The notes beneath the pieces are model-generated. The model ran no database searches and was not told where the DNA came from. It saw only the letters and a list, made by a program, of their open reading frames with translations. The translations under genes and the position numbers were made by a program. DNA of 50,260 nt from Paracoccus acridae (GTDB taxonomy: Bacteria; Pseudomonadota; Alphaproteobacteria; Rhodobacterales; Rhodobacteraceae), in contig NZ_BMIV01000016.1 in the NCBI RefSeq assembly GCF_014642735.1, forward strand, positions 1 to 50,260, read 5' to 3'. Every line of letters starts with the position of its first letter. The first letter of the stretch is position 1. This document shows, one piece after another, positions 43,996 to 50,260 of the stretch.

Positions 43996-45030
43996 TCAGA
44001 AGACAGCGGAACAGGCCGCTGGCGCATGTTCCTTCCTGCCCTTCATCATCAAGCGGGCCATGTCCAACATGCGGCAGGAAAACCCCCATTCGTTGTCGTA
44101 CCACCCGAAAACCCGCACCAAATCGCCAGATACCGACGTCTCGGGGCCCGATATCACGATCGATTCAGGGCGGGCTCGAAGATCGCTGGATACCAAGGGC
44201 TTGTCTGTCCAGCCCATGATCGGCGAACTTTCCGACGCGGCCTTCAGGACCGAATTGACGGAAGCAACGTCGAGTGCGCGCGCGCTTTGGAAGCTGAGGT
44301 CGATGCATGACACGCTGGCGGTCGGCACCCGGATCGCGCGGGCCATCACGCGACCGGCCAATTCCGGCAGCACGACGTCGATCAGCCTGCCCGCGCTTGT
44401 CGAGGTGGGCACCATGGACAATGCCGCGGCACGCGACCGCGCCGGATCGCCACGAAGCTTGTCCACCGTGGGCTGGCTTCCGGTATAGCAGTGAACGGTG
44501 GTCATCTGCCCCGATACGACGCCGAAGGCATCGTGCAGGATCCGCAGCAGGGGTGCCAGGGCATTGGTCGTGCAGGACGCGTTCGACACGATCCGCTGGC
44601 CTTCAAGCCGGTCCTGGTTGGCGCCGATGACCACCGTGATGTCGGCCTGATCCGAGGGGCCGGAGATCAGGACCGATCCTGCACCCGCCCGCAGGCCGCG
44701 TTCGACGATGGCCCGTGAACCGGCCAGTCCCGTGCATTCCAGGACGATGTCCACCCCTGCCAGGTCAAGGTCGCGAAGATCGGGCACCGAATGGAACGGT
44801 ATGGATCGGCCATCCACGACAAGGGCATTCCCGGCCGTTTCAACCCGGCCAGGCCACGGGCCGAAGACGCTGTCATATTCGAACAGATAGGCGCAATCCG
44901 CCAAGGCCTCGATATCGTTGATCAGGACCAGATCCAGATCGTCATACCCACCCTGCGCAAGGATGCGCAGGATGGTTCGTCCGATGCGCCCGAACCCGTT
45001 CAGGGCCAGCCGGGTTCTTCTGTCGCTCAT
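43996..45030 (-). CDS. Glyceraldehyde-3-phosphate dehydrogenase family protein
   Basis: 344 residues. NAD domain NGFGRIGRTILR (11-22), catalytic Cys153 in SNASCTTNALAP and His180 in MTTVHCYTGSQPTVD, and C-terminal WYDNEWGFSCRMLD are all present. CYTGSQ replaces the AYTNDQ of housekeeping GAPDH, marking a divergent subgroup that could act on another phosphorylated aldehyde. It lies 44 bases downstream of the FAD/Fe-S dehydrogenase on the same strand, suggesting co-transcription rather than the usual pgk/tkt company. Confidence 0.88.
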   Translation of the reverse strand: MSDRRTRLALNGFGRIGRTILRILAQGGYDDLDLVLINDIEALADCAYLFEYDSVFGPWPGRVETAGNALVVDGRSIPFHSVPDLRDLDLAGVDIVLECTGLAGSRAIVERGLRAGAGSVLISGPSDQADITVVIGANQDRLEGQRIVSNASCTTNALAPLLRILHDAFGVVSGQMTTVHCYTGSQPTVDKLRGDPARSRAAALSMVPTSTSAGRLIDVVLPELAGRVMARAIRVPTASVSCIDLSFQSARALDVASVNSVLKAASESSPIMGWTDKPLVSSDLRARPESIVISGPETSVSGDLVRVFGWYDNEWGFSCRMLDMARLMMKGRKEHAPAACSAVF

Positions 45031-45074
45031 GCCCCGCTCCGCTGCATCTGGAAACTATTTCCAGAACGTGCGGA

Positions 45075-48017
45075 TCATCCTTTCCGCAAAGCCTGGTCAA
45101 GAACAAGGGCGACATGGATCGCATCCCGGCCCGTGCCGTCGTGGATCTGGTGACGGCAGCTGGTTCCGTCCGCGACGATCAGGTCTTCCGCACCGGCTTT
45201 CCGCACCGCGGGCAGCAGCGACAGTTCCGCCATCTTCTTCGACACCTCGATGTTCTCGGTCGCATAGCCGAAGGCGCCCGACATGCCGCAGCACGAACTT
45301 TCGATGACCTTCACGTCAAGGCCGGGAACGCTGCGCAGCACCGTCTCGACGGAACCCATTGCGGCGAAGGCCTTCTGGTGGCAGTGGCCGTGAAGATGGG
45401 CCACCCGGCCGCCCTGATCCGCCAAGGGAATGTCGATCAGTCCCGCGCGAAGGTCGGCCGCCAGGATTTCCTCGAACAACAGGGCCTTGCCCTGGATGAA
45501 ACCCGTGTCGCTTGCAGGCAGCAAGGCCGTCATCTCGTCGCGGAAGCCCATGATGCAGGACGGCTCCAACCCGATCACGCGGGCGCCGCGTTCAACAAAG
45601 GGCCGCAGGGCATCCAGCGTCCGCTTAGCCTCAAGGCGCGCCGCATCCGTCTGGCCCGAGGCAAGATAGGTCCGGCCGCAGCACATGGGGCGGCTGCCGC
45701 CCGATGTCGGCTGGACCCGGTGAAGGCGATAGCCCGCAGCGATCAGCACCCGCATCGCCGCATCCAGGTTCTCGGGTTCGAAATAACGGTTGAACGTGTC
45801 GCCGAACAGGACAAGGTCGCGACCATCCCCAAGGACATCCTCGGGCCGGGCAATGCGGTTTGTTTCCTTCCAGGGACGGCGCCATTTCGGCAGGCTGCGC
45901 TGCGCCGAGAAACCGATCATCCGTTCCGACAATCTGGCCAACAGCGGGATACGGTCGCGCAGGTTCAGAAGCGGCGCCAGCCAGCTGGCGTAACGGGCGT
46001 ATCGGGGAAGATGGGCGATCAGCCGTTCCCGCAGCGGCAAGCCGTGCTTGGCATGGTAGTGGTGCAGGAACTCGATCTTCATGCGCGCCATGTCCACGCC
46101 GGTCGGGCAGTCGCGCTTGCAGCCCTTGCAGGACACGCAAAGATCCAGGGTCTCCTTCATGTCGCGGGACGTGAAGGCGTCGGGTCCAAGCTGCCCCGAT
46201 ATGGCCAGCCGCAGCGAATTCGCCCTGCCCCGCGTCAGATGCTGTTCGTCCAGCGTCGCCCGATAGGAGGGGCACATGGTCCCGCCCGCCAGCTTGCGGC
46301 AGGTGCCGTTGTTGTTGCACATCTCGACCGCCGAACCGAAACCGCCCCAGTCCGACCAGTCAAGCGCGGTCTTGTGCGGTTCGGTGGCGGCATAGCCGGG
46401 CATGAACCGCATCAGGCTGCGGTCGTCCATCTTCAGCGGCCGGACGATCTTGTTGGGGTTCAGCCGGTTCTGGGGATCGAACTCGTCCTTCACCGTTTCG
46501 AAGGCGCGGGTCAGCTTGGCGCCGAACATCGGCTCGACGAATTCGGACCGCGAGATGCCGTCGCCATGTTCGCCAGAGAATGATCCCTTGTATTTCCGCA
46601 CCAGGTCGGCGGTTTCCTCGGCGATGGCGCGCATCTTGCGGACGCCGTCTTCCTCTTTCATGTTCAGGATCGGACGGACGTGCAGGCAGCCGACCGAGGC
46701 ATGGGCATACCAGGTTCCCACCGTCCCGTGCTTCGCGAAGACATCGGTCACGGCATCGGTATAGTCGGCCAGATGTTCCAGCGGCACGGCACAGTCCTCG
46801 ATGAAGGACACCGGCTTGCCGTCGCCCTTCATCGACATCATGATGTTCAGGCAGGCCTCGCGCACTTCCCAGACGGGCTTCTGGCGCGCGGGCTCGATCA
46901 CCTCGACCACGGCATCCGGGAAGCCGTGGTCCGACATGCACTGGTCAAGCCGCTTCAGATCGCGCTTGAGCGCGTCCAGATCGTCGCCCGCGAATTCCAC
47001 CAGAAGCAGGCAGTTCGGCGTGCCCCGGGTGATGTCGCCAAGCGTCTTGACGAACAGGGGAATGTCGGCCCCCAGGACCAGAACGTTGTTGTCCACCAGT
47101 TCGACCGCAACCGGATCAAGGGCGACGATGTGCCGGGTCGTCTCCATCGCCTGGCGGAAGCCGGGGAAGTGGCAGACGCCCATCACCCGGTGCCTGGGCA
47201 GCGTCGAAAGCTTCAGGGTGACGCCGGTGGTCAGGGCCAGCGTGCCTTCGGATCCGACCAGCAGATGCGAATAGTTCGGCTGTTCGGGCAGCAGTTCGTC
47301 CAGGTTGTAGCCGCCAACCCGCCGCTGGACCTTGGGGAAGATCGTCTCGATGTCGGTCCTGTGCAACTGGGCAAGCGCGGTCAGCCGTTCCATGATCCCG
47401 CGCATGCGCGGGGACATGCCCTCGAACGACGGCCCCATGCCCGGCGAGAACCGTTCGCCGTCGTGAAACATCCCGTCCATCGCCAGAACATTGTCCACGG
47501 TCTTGCCAAAGCGCAGCGACCGCGCCCCGGAGGAGTTGTTCCCGCACATTCCCCCGATGGTGCAGCGCGAGGCCGTCGAAGGCTCGACCGGAAAGAACAG
47601 GCCATCCTTGCGCAGAAAATCGTTCAGGGTGTTCAGGACGGTGCCGGGCCGGACCCGCACCGTGCGCGACGCGGGATCGTAATCCGTGACGCCGTTGAAG
47701 TGCCGGGACATGTCCAGGATCAGCCCGTTCCCGATCGGCTGGCCGTTCTGGGACGTCCCCCCGCCCCTTGCGATGACCGGCACGTCATGCGCCGCCGCAA
47801 TCGCCAACGCGGCCTGGATATCGGCCTCGTGCTTCGGAAAGACCACGCCTTTCGGCATGACCTGATAGATCGAGGCATCGGTCGCGTAACGGCCGCGGGT
47901 GAAGCTGTCGAAACGAACCTCTCCTTCCATTTCCCGACCAAGCGCAGTTTCCAGATCCCGCTGACGCGTCATGGCCTGCGCGGCCGGTGGCATGGTGCGA
48001 TTGGCAGGTGCGTTCAT
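45075..48017 (-). CDS. FAD/Fe-S D-2-hydroxyacid dehydrogenase (Dld/YdiJ-like fusion)
   Basis: 980 residues. N-terminal FAD_binding_4 domain (RGGGTSQNGQPIGNG at ~84-98, then PSTASRCTIGGMCGNNSSGA), FAD-oxidase C domain (GTWYAHASVGCLHVRPILNM; GEHGDGISRSEFVEP). Cluster ligands follow: MCNNNGTCRKLAGGTMCPS (~563-580) and CVSCKGCKRDCPTG (~627-640). Two CCG domains follow (CCGRTYLASGQ ~776, SCCGMSGAFGY ~909). It oxidises D-lactate, D-2-hydroxyglutarate or a related hydroxyacid and feeds electrons to the respiratory chain. A perfect 12-bp inverted repeat lies 72 bases before the ATG, and a FadR-type regulator gene is immediately upstream, so induction by the hydroxyacid is likely. Confidence 0.9.
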   Translation of the reverse strand: MNAPANRTMPPAAQAMTRQRDLETALGREMEGEVRFDSFTRGRYATDASIYQVMPKGVVFPKHEADIQAALAIAAAHDVPVIARGGGTSQNGQPIGNGLILDMSRHFNGVTDYDPASRTVRVRPGTVLNTLNDFLRKDGLFFPVEPSTASRCTIGGMCGNNSSGARSLRFGKTVDNVLAMDGMFHDGERFSPGMGPSFEGMSPRMRGIMERLTALAQLHRTDIETIFPKVQRRVGGYNLDELLPEQPNYSHLLVGSEGTLALTTGVTLKLSTLPRHRVMGVCHFPGFRQAMETTRHIVALDPVAVELVDNNVLVLGADIPLFVKTLGDITRGTPNCLLLVEFAGDDLDALKRDLKRLDQCMSDHGFPDAVVEVIEPARQKPVWEVREACLNIMMSMKGDGKPVSFIEDCAVPLEHLADYTDAVTDVFAKHGTVGTWYAHASVGCLHVRPILNMKEEDGVRKMRAIAEETADLVRKYKGSFSGEHGDGISRSEFVEPMFGAKLTRAFETVKDEFDPQNRLNPNKIVRPLKMDDRSLMRFMPGYAATEPHKTALDWSDWGGFGSAVEMCNNNGTCRKLAGGTMCPSYRATLDEQHLTRGRANSLRLAISGQLGPDAFTSRDMKETLDLCVSCKGCKRDCPTGVDMARMKIEFLHHYHAKHGLPLRERLIAHLPRYARYASWLAPLLNLRDRIPLLARLSERMIGFSAQRSLPKWRRPWKETNRIARPEDVLGDGRDLVLFGDTFNRYFEPENLDAAMRVLIAAGYRLHRVQPTSGGSRPMCCGRTYLASGQTDAARLEAKRTLDALRPFVERGARVIGLEPSCIMGFRDEMTALLPASDTGFIQGKALLFEEILAADLRAGLIDIPLADQGGRVAHLHGHCHQKAFAAMGSVETVLRSVPGLDVKVIESSCCGMSGAFGYATENIEVSKKMAELSLLPAVRKAGAEDLIVADGTSCRHQIHDGTGRDAIHVALVLDQALRKG

Positions 48018-48089
48018 AGGCCAGGGCTTTCGTCGGGAACAGGTTCATGTCCGTCGCAACACGATCTTGAGGCAACCCTAGCACATCAC

Positions 48090-48117
48090 AAAATGAATTC
48101 AATAATGAATTCATTTT
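48090..48117. promoter_or_regulatory. Perfect 12-bp inverted repeat before the FAD/Fe-S dehydrogenase
   Basis: AAAATGAATTCA (48090-48101) and TGAATTCATTTT (48106-48117) are exact reverse complements around ATAA. It lies in the 111-base gap between a FadR-type regulator gene and the dehydrogenase it probably controls, 72 bases before the start codon. The size and symmetry fit a dimeric GntR/FadR operator. Confidence 0.65.
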
Positions 48118-48128
48118 TGCGTCAGCAG

Positions 48129-48803
48129 TCACTCCGCGATCTGGCGAAGGATCGCGTCGCGGGTGCTTCTCAGATGGGCAAAGAGGACCGTCGCAATCGC
48201 TGCACCGTCCCTTTTCCTCAGGGCGTCCAGGATCAACTCATGCTCTCGGACTGCCTCGCGCCAGCGTTCGCCCTGGGCATCGCTGCTGGCTGTGTACCGC
48301 GCGCGACGCAGGCGCATCTGAAGCGACCGGGCCATGGCATCAAGCGCAGCATTTCCGGCGGCTGAAAACAGCGCCTCATGGATCGCCTGGTTGCACTGGA
48401 AATAACGGGGGCGGTCTCCTCGCAGGAAATTGGCATACATTTCCTGGTGAAGTTGTTCGATCTGCTGGAATTCCTCGTCGGTGATCCGTTCGCAGGCAAG
48501 GCGGCCGGCAAGAGCCTCGAGACCGGCCATGAGGTCCATAAGATCGGCAACCTCTGCCCGCGTCAGAACCTTGATCCTCGCCCCTCGATTGGGAAGAAGC
48601 TCGATCAGGCCGTCGGCCGCAAGCACCTTCAGCGCCTCTCGCATCGGCGTCCGCGAGATCCCGAATTCCTCGCAAAGCTCCCGTTCCGGCACCTTGGCCC
48701 CGGCAGGCAGGCTTGTTTCGTTGACCCAGTCCCGCAGCCTTTGGACGATCTCGTCATGCATCGTCGTGGCTGCAAACCGCTTCAGGCCGTTATCAATATG
48801 CAT
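48129..48803 (-). CDS. GntR-family (FadR/FCD subfamily) regulator, first of two
   Basis: 224 residues from ATG 48803; a TTG two codons upstream is less likely. N-terminal winged HTH (KVPERELCEEFGISRTPMRE, then ALKVLAADGLIEL) and a C-terminal all-helical FCD ligand domain (HEALFSAAGNAALDAMARSL, with metal-site histidines such as in REHELILDAL). It is adjacent to the FAD/Fe-S dehydrogenase, whose upstream palindrome is a likely target. It is clearly similar to the next regulator at 48905. Confidence 0.9.
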   Translation of the reverse strand: MHIDNGLKRFAATTMHDEIVQRLRDWVNETSLPAGAKVPERELCEEFGISRTPMREALKVLAADGLIELLPNRGARIKVLTRAEVADLMDLMAGLEALAGRLACERITDEEFQQIEQLHQEMYANFLRGDRPRYFQCNQAIHEALFSAAGNAALDAMARSLQMRLRRARYTASSDAQGERWREAVREHELILDALRKRDGAAIATVLFAHLRSTRDAILRQIAE

Positions 48804-48849
48804 CGCCAATCCGTCAGTTGCATTACGTCAGCACTAACATGCCATAAAA

Positions 48850-48861
48850 ATTGCATGCAAT
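48850..48861. promoter_or_regulatory. Perfect 12-bp palindrome ATTGCATGCAAT upstream of the first FadR-type gene
   Basis: A self-complementary dodecamer 47 bases before the ATG of the regulator at 48129-48803, in the gap between the two gntR genes. TTGnATnCAA palindromes are typical operators of FCD-type GntR proteins, so autoregulation or cross-regulation by the paralog is plausible. Confidence 0.55.
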
Positions 48862-48904
48862 CGAGGCGACATGGAATGACATCAACAAAATTCGGATGCG
48901 GCCT

Positions 48905-49633
48905 TCACGTCCCGCCGGATGTCGCCAATCCCGCCACCGACAGCGCGTCACGCACCGCATCCGCCGTCCGCATGACGTGGTCCCGCAGGACCCTGGCACA
49001 AAGACCTTCGTCCCGTGCTTCAAGGGCGGACAGGATCTTCTCGTGATCCTGCACGGCGCGCGCCCAGTCCTCGTCGCTTTGCCGCACGGTGTGGCGGATA
49101 TTCCTGATCCTCAACTCCATATTGCTGTAAAGCATCTGGAGCGCGCCGTTCCGGGCTGCCTCGAAGATCGACAGATGTATCTTCCGGTTCAGCCTGGCAT
49201 ATTCCAGGTTGTCCCGCCTGTCATAGGCCGCAACCATCTGCCTGTGCAGGCCCTTCAACTCGGCCAGTTCGGCATCGGTCATGTTCCTGCAGGCCAGTTC
49301 GGCCGCCAGGGCCTCGAGCGCGGCGATGATCGGAAACAGTTCCTGCCGCTCGGCCTCGGTGATGACGCTGACCCGCGCCCCGCGCTGCGGCAGCAACTCG
49401 ACCAGACCCTCGGTGGCCAGGACCTTCAAGGCCTCGCGCAAGGGCGTCCGGGATATGTCGAACGCCTCGCATAACTCCTTTTCGGGGATCTTCTGGCCGG
49501 GCGCCAGCTTCCCGTCCACGATCATGGTGCGAAGTTCTTCGGCGATCTGGCTGTGCAGCGTGGCGCGAGCGAATGGGGGACGGGCTTGCCGTTGCTCATT
49601 GCCTGCCACGATGCTGGACCTCTTCACATGCAT
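48905..49633 (-). CDS. GntR-family (FadR/FCD subfamily) regulator, second of two
   Basis: 242 residues. The winged HTH (KIPEKELCEAFDISRTPLRE, then ALKVLATEGLVELLPQRGAR) matches the neighbour's nearly residue for residue. The FCD domain has HLSIFEAARNGALQMLYSNM and VQDHEKILSALEARD. It lies 48 bases downstream of the GlcG/HbpS-like gene on the same strand, so it may regulate that operon. The start codon overlaps a 10-bp palindrome ACATGCATGT (49626-49635). Confidence 0.9.
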   Translation of the reverse strand: MHVKRSSIVAGNEQRQARPPFARATLHSQIAEELRTMIVDGKLAPGQKIPEKELCEAFDISRTPLREALKVLATEGLVELLPQRGARVSVITEAERQELFPIIAALEALAAELACRNMTDAELAELKGLHRQMVAAYDRRDNLEYARLNRKIHLSIFEAARNGALQMLYSNMELRIRNIRHTVRQSDEDWARAVQDHEKILSALEARDEGLCARVLRDHVMRTADAVRDALSVAGLATSGGT

Positions 49634-49681
49634 GTTCCGGTGAAAGTATAGTCAGGCCGGATGCCGAGGGAAACCATCGTT

Positions 49682-50110
49682 TCAGCCCGGATCGGCGGTC
49701 AGGCCGACCGCTTCGATCGCATGGACAGCACAGGCTTCGTCATTGTCCGAACTGTCGCCCGTGATCCCGATCGCGCCGATGATGACGCCGTCCTTGCGGA
49801 TCAGGACACCGCCCGGAACCGGGACAAGGCTGCCCCCCGCAAGGGAATTCATGGCCTGGATGAAATAGGGCTGTTCCTGCGCCCTCTTGTAAAGCGCCCG
49901 AGAGCCGAGGCCCATGCCGATGGCGCCCCGCGCCTTGCCCTGCGCGATCTCGGGCCGCAGGAAACTGGTGCCGTCCTGGCGCAGCAGCACCTTCAGATTT
50001 CCTGCGGCATCAAGGACCGCGACGGTCAGGGGGTTCAGGTCAAGCTCCTGCGCCCTTTGGAGGCAGCGTTCCGCAAGATCCTGGGCGAGGGACAAGGTCA
50101 GGTCGGTCAT
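49682..50110 (-). CDS. GlcG/HbpS-family (haem-degrading-like) protein
   Basis: 142 residues. LTLSLAQDLAERCLQRAQEL, VAVLDAAGNLKVLLRQDG, and GGVLIRKDGVIIGAIGITGD are the GlcG/HbpS signature. Members bind small ligands or haem and often sit in operons for 2-hydroxyacid or glycolate metabolism, but their biochemical role is usually unassigned. Here it follows an ornithine-cyclodeaminase-like gene by 45 bases and precedes a FadR-type regulator. Confidence 0.85.
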   Translation of the reverse strand: MTDLTLSLAQDLAERCLQRAQELDLNPLTVAVLDAAGNLKVLLRQDGTSFLRPEIAQGKARGAIGMGLGSRALYKRAQEQPYFIQAMNSLAGGSLVPVPGGVLIRKDGVIIGAIGITGDSSDNDEACAVHAIEAVGLTADPG

Positions 50111-50155
50111 GGTATCATCCGTGTTGTTGCCGAAACGACTGTAAAGGTCTTTCCT

Positions 50156-50260
50156 TCAGAGATCGACCTTTGCGGCCTTTCCTTGTTGTTTGGCGAGTTC
50201 CACGACGGCGGATGCGACGGCGAGGTCCTGAAGGCCCACGCCGGTGCCGTCGAAGATGGT
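50156..50260 (-). CDS. C-terminal end of an ornithine cyclodeaminase/mu-crystallin family protein
   Basis: The last 34 codons before TGA 50156-50158 read TIFDGTGVGLQDLAVASAVV then ELAKQQGKAAKVDL. FDGTGVGLQD is the conserved C-terminal loop of the OCD/mu-crystallin family. The gene continues beyond the right edge. Activities in the family include ornithine cyclodeaminase, ketimine reductases and alanine dehydrogenase; the fragment cannot distinguish them. Confidence 0.7.
   Translation of the reverse strand, partial: TIFDGTGVGLQDLAVASAVVELAKQQGKAAKVDL

Noticed and set aside
46680..48365. Plus-strand 561-codon frame opposite the FAD/Fe-S dehydrogenase
   Set aside because: Antisense shadow that crosses the operator palindrome and a regulator gene; no recognisable domain.

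Overview
The window reads as GC-rich alphaproteobacterial chromosome, most likely Rhodobacteraceae and close to Paracoccus. The reasons are strong G/C third-position bias, dense operons with ATGA/TGATG start-stop overlaps, a Sinorhizobium/Ruegeria-type ectoine catabolic cluster, and the aerobic 2-aminobenzoyl-CoA route. No rRNA, tRNA, CRISPR array or prophage was seen. Both edges cut through genes.

Layout from left to right. (1) 1-1.9 kb: the start of a regulator that runs off the left edge, a small RTX calcium-binding protein, and a gene-poor, AT-richer patch ending in an IS3-family transposase remnant. (2) 1.9-6.5 kb: a complete five-gene Liv-type (branched-chain amino acid/amide/aromatic) ABC importer on the minus strand. 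(3) 6.7-10.8 kb: an AraC regulator divergent from a small plus-strand operon of flavoprotein monooxygenase, cupin and a second Liv-type binding protein that lacks its own permease. (4) 10.9-22.6 kb: aromatic amino-acid/anthranilate catabolism. It holds a MarR regulator, tryptophan 2,3-dioxygenase (kynA), a visibly decayed kynurenine-formamidase-like gene, then an operon (2-aminobenzoate-CoA ligase, RidA, thioesterase, acyl-CoA dehydrogenase, enoyl-CoA hydratase, second MarR, SDR, fused monooxygenase/reductase AbmA). A 3-hydroxyacyl-CoA dehydrogenase is divergent from it across a strong palindrome. (5) 22.7-26.1 kb: an orphan TonB-dependent receptor and an AzlCD exporter pair. (6) 26.2-39.2 kb: the whole ectoine/5-hydroxyectoine uptake and degradation set (ehuABCD, eutABC, doeA, doeB, enuR, doeC, doeD, divergent doeX). 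(7) 39.3-45.0 kb: a TetR-like regulator, a DUF1127 protein, a DUF421 membrane protein, an NAD(P)H-hydrate dehydratase plus histidine phosphatase pair, and a GAPDH-like enzyme. (8) 45.1-50.3 kb: a large FAD/Fe-S D-2-hydroxyacid dehydrogenase, two related FadR-type GntR regulators, a GlcG/HbpS-like protein and the end of an ornithine cyclodeaminase-like gene.

How it fits together. Region 4 would take tryptophan towards anthranilate and then to central metabolism through 2-aminobenzoyl-CoA, but the adjacent formamidase is inactivated by three kinds of lesion and no kynureninase lies in the window. The anthranilate limb therefore looks intact while the local tryptophan limb looks broken unless it is completed elsewhere. 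Region 6 imports ectoines, opens the ring (DoeA), deacetylates (DoeB), transaminates (DoeD) and oxidises (DoeC) to aspartate, under a PLP-dependent MocR repressor (EnuR) and an Lrp-type activator (DoeX). The most striking non-coding signals are perfect inverted repeats at 21357-21384, at 38622-38733 (nested) and at 48090-48117, plus a perfect palindrome at 48850-48861. Each sits beside a regulator gene.
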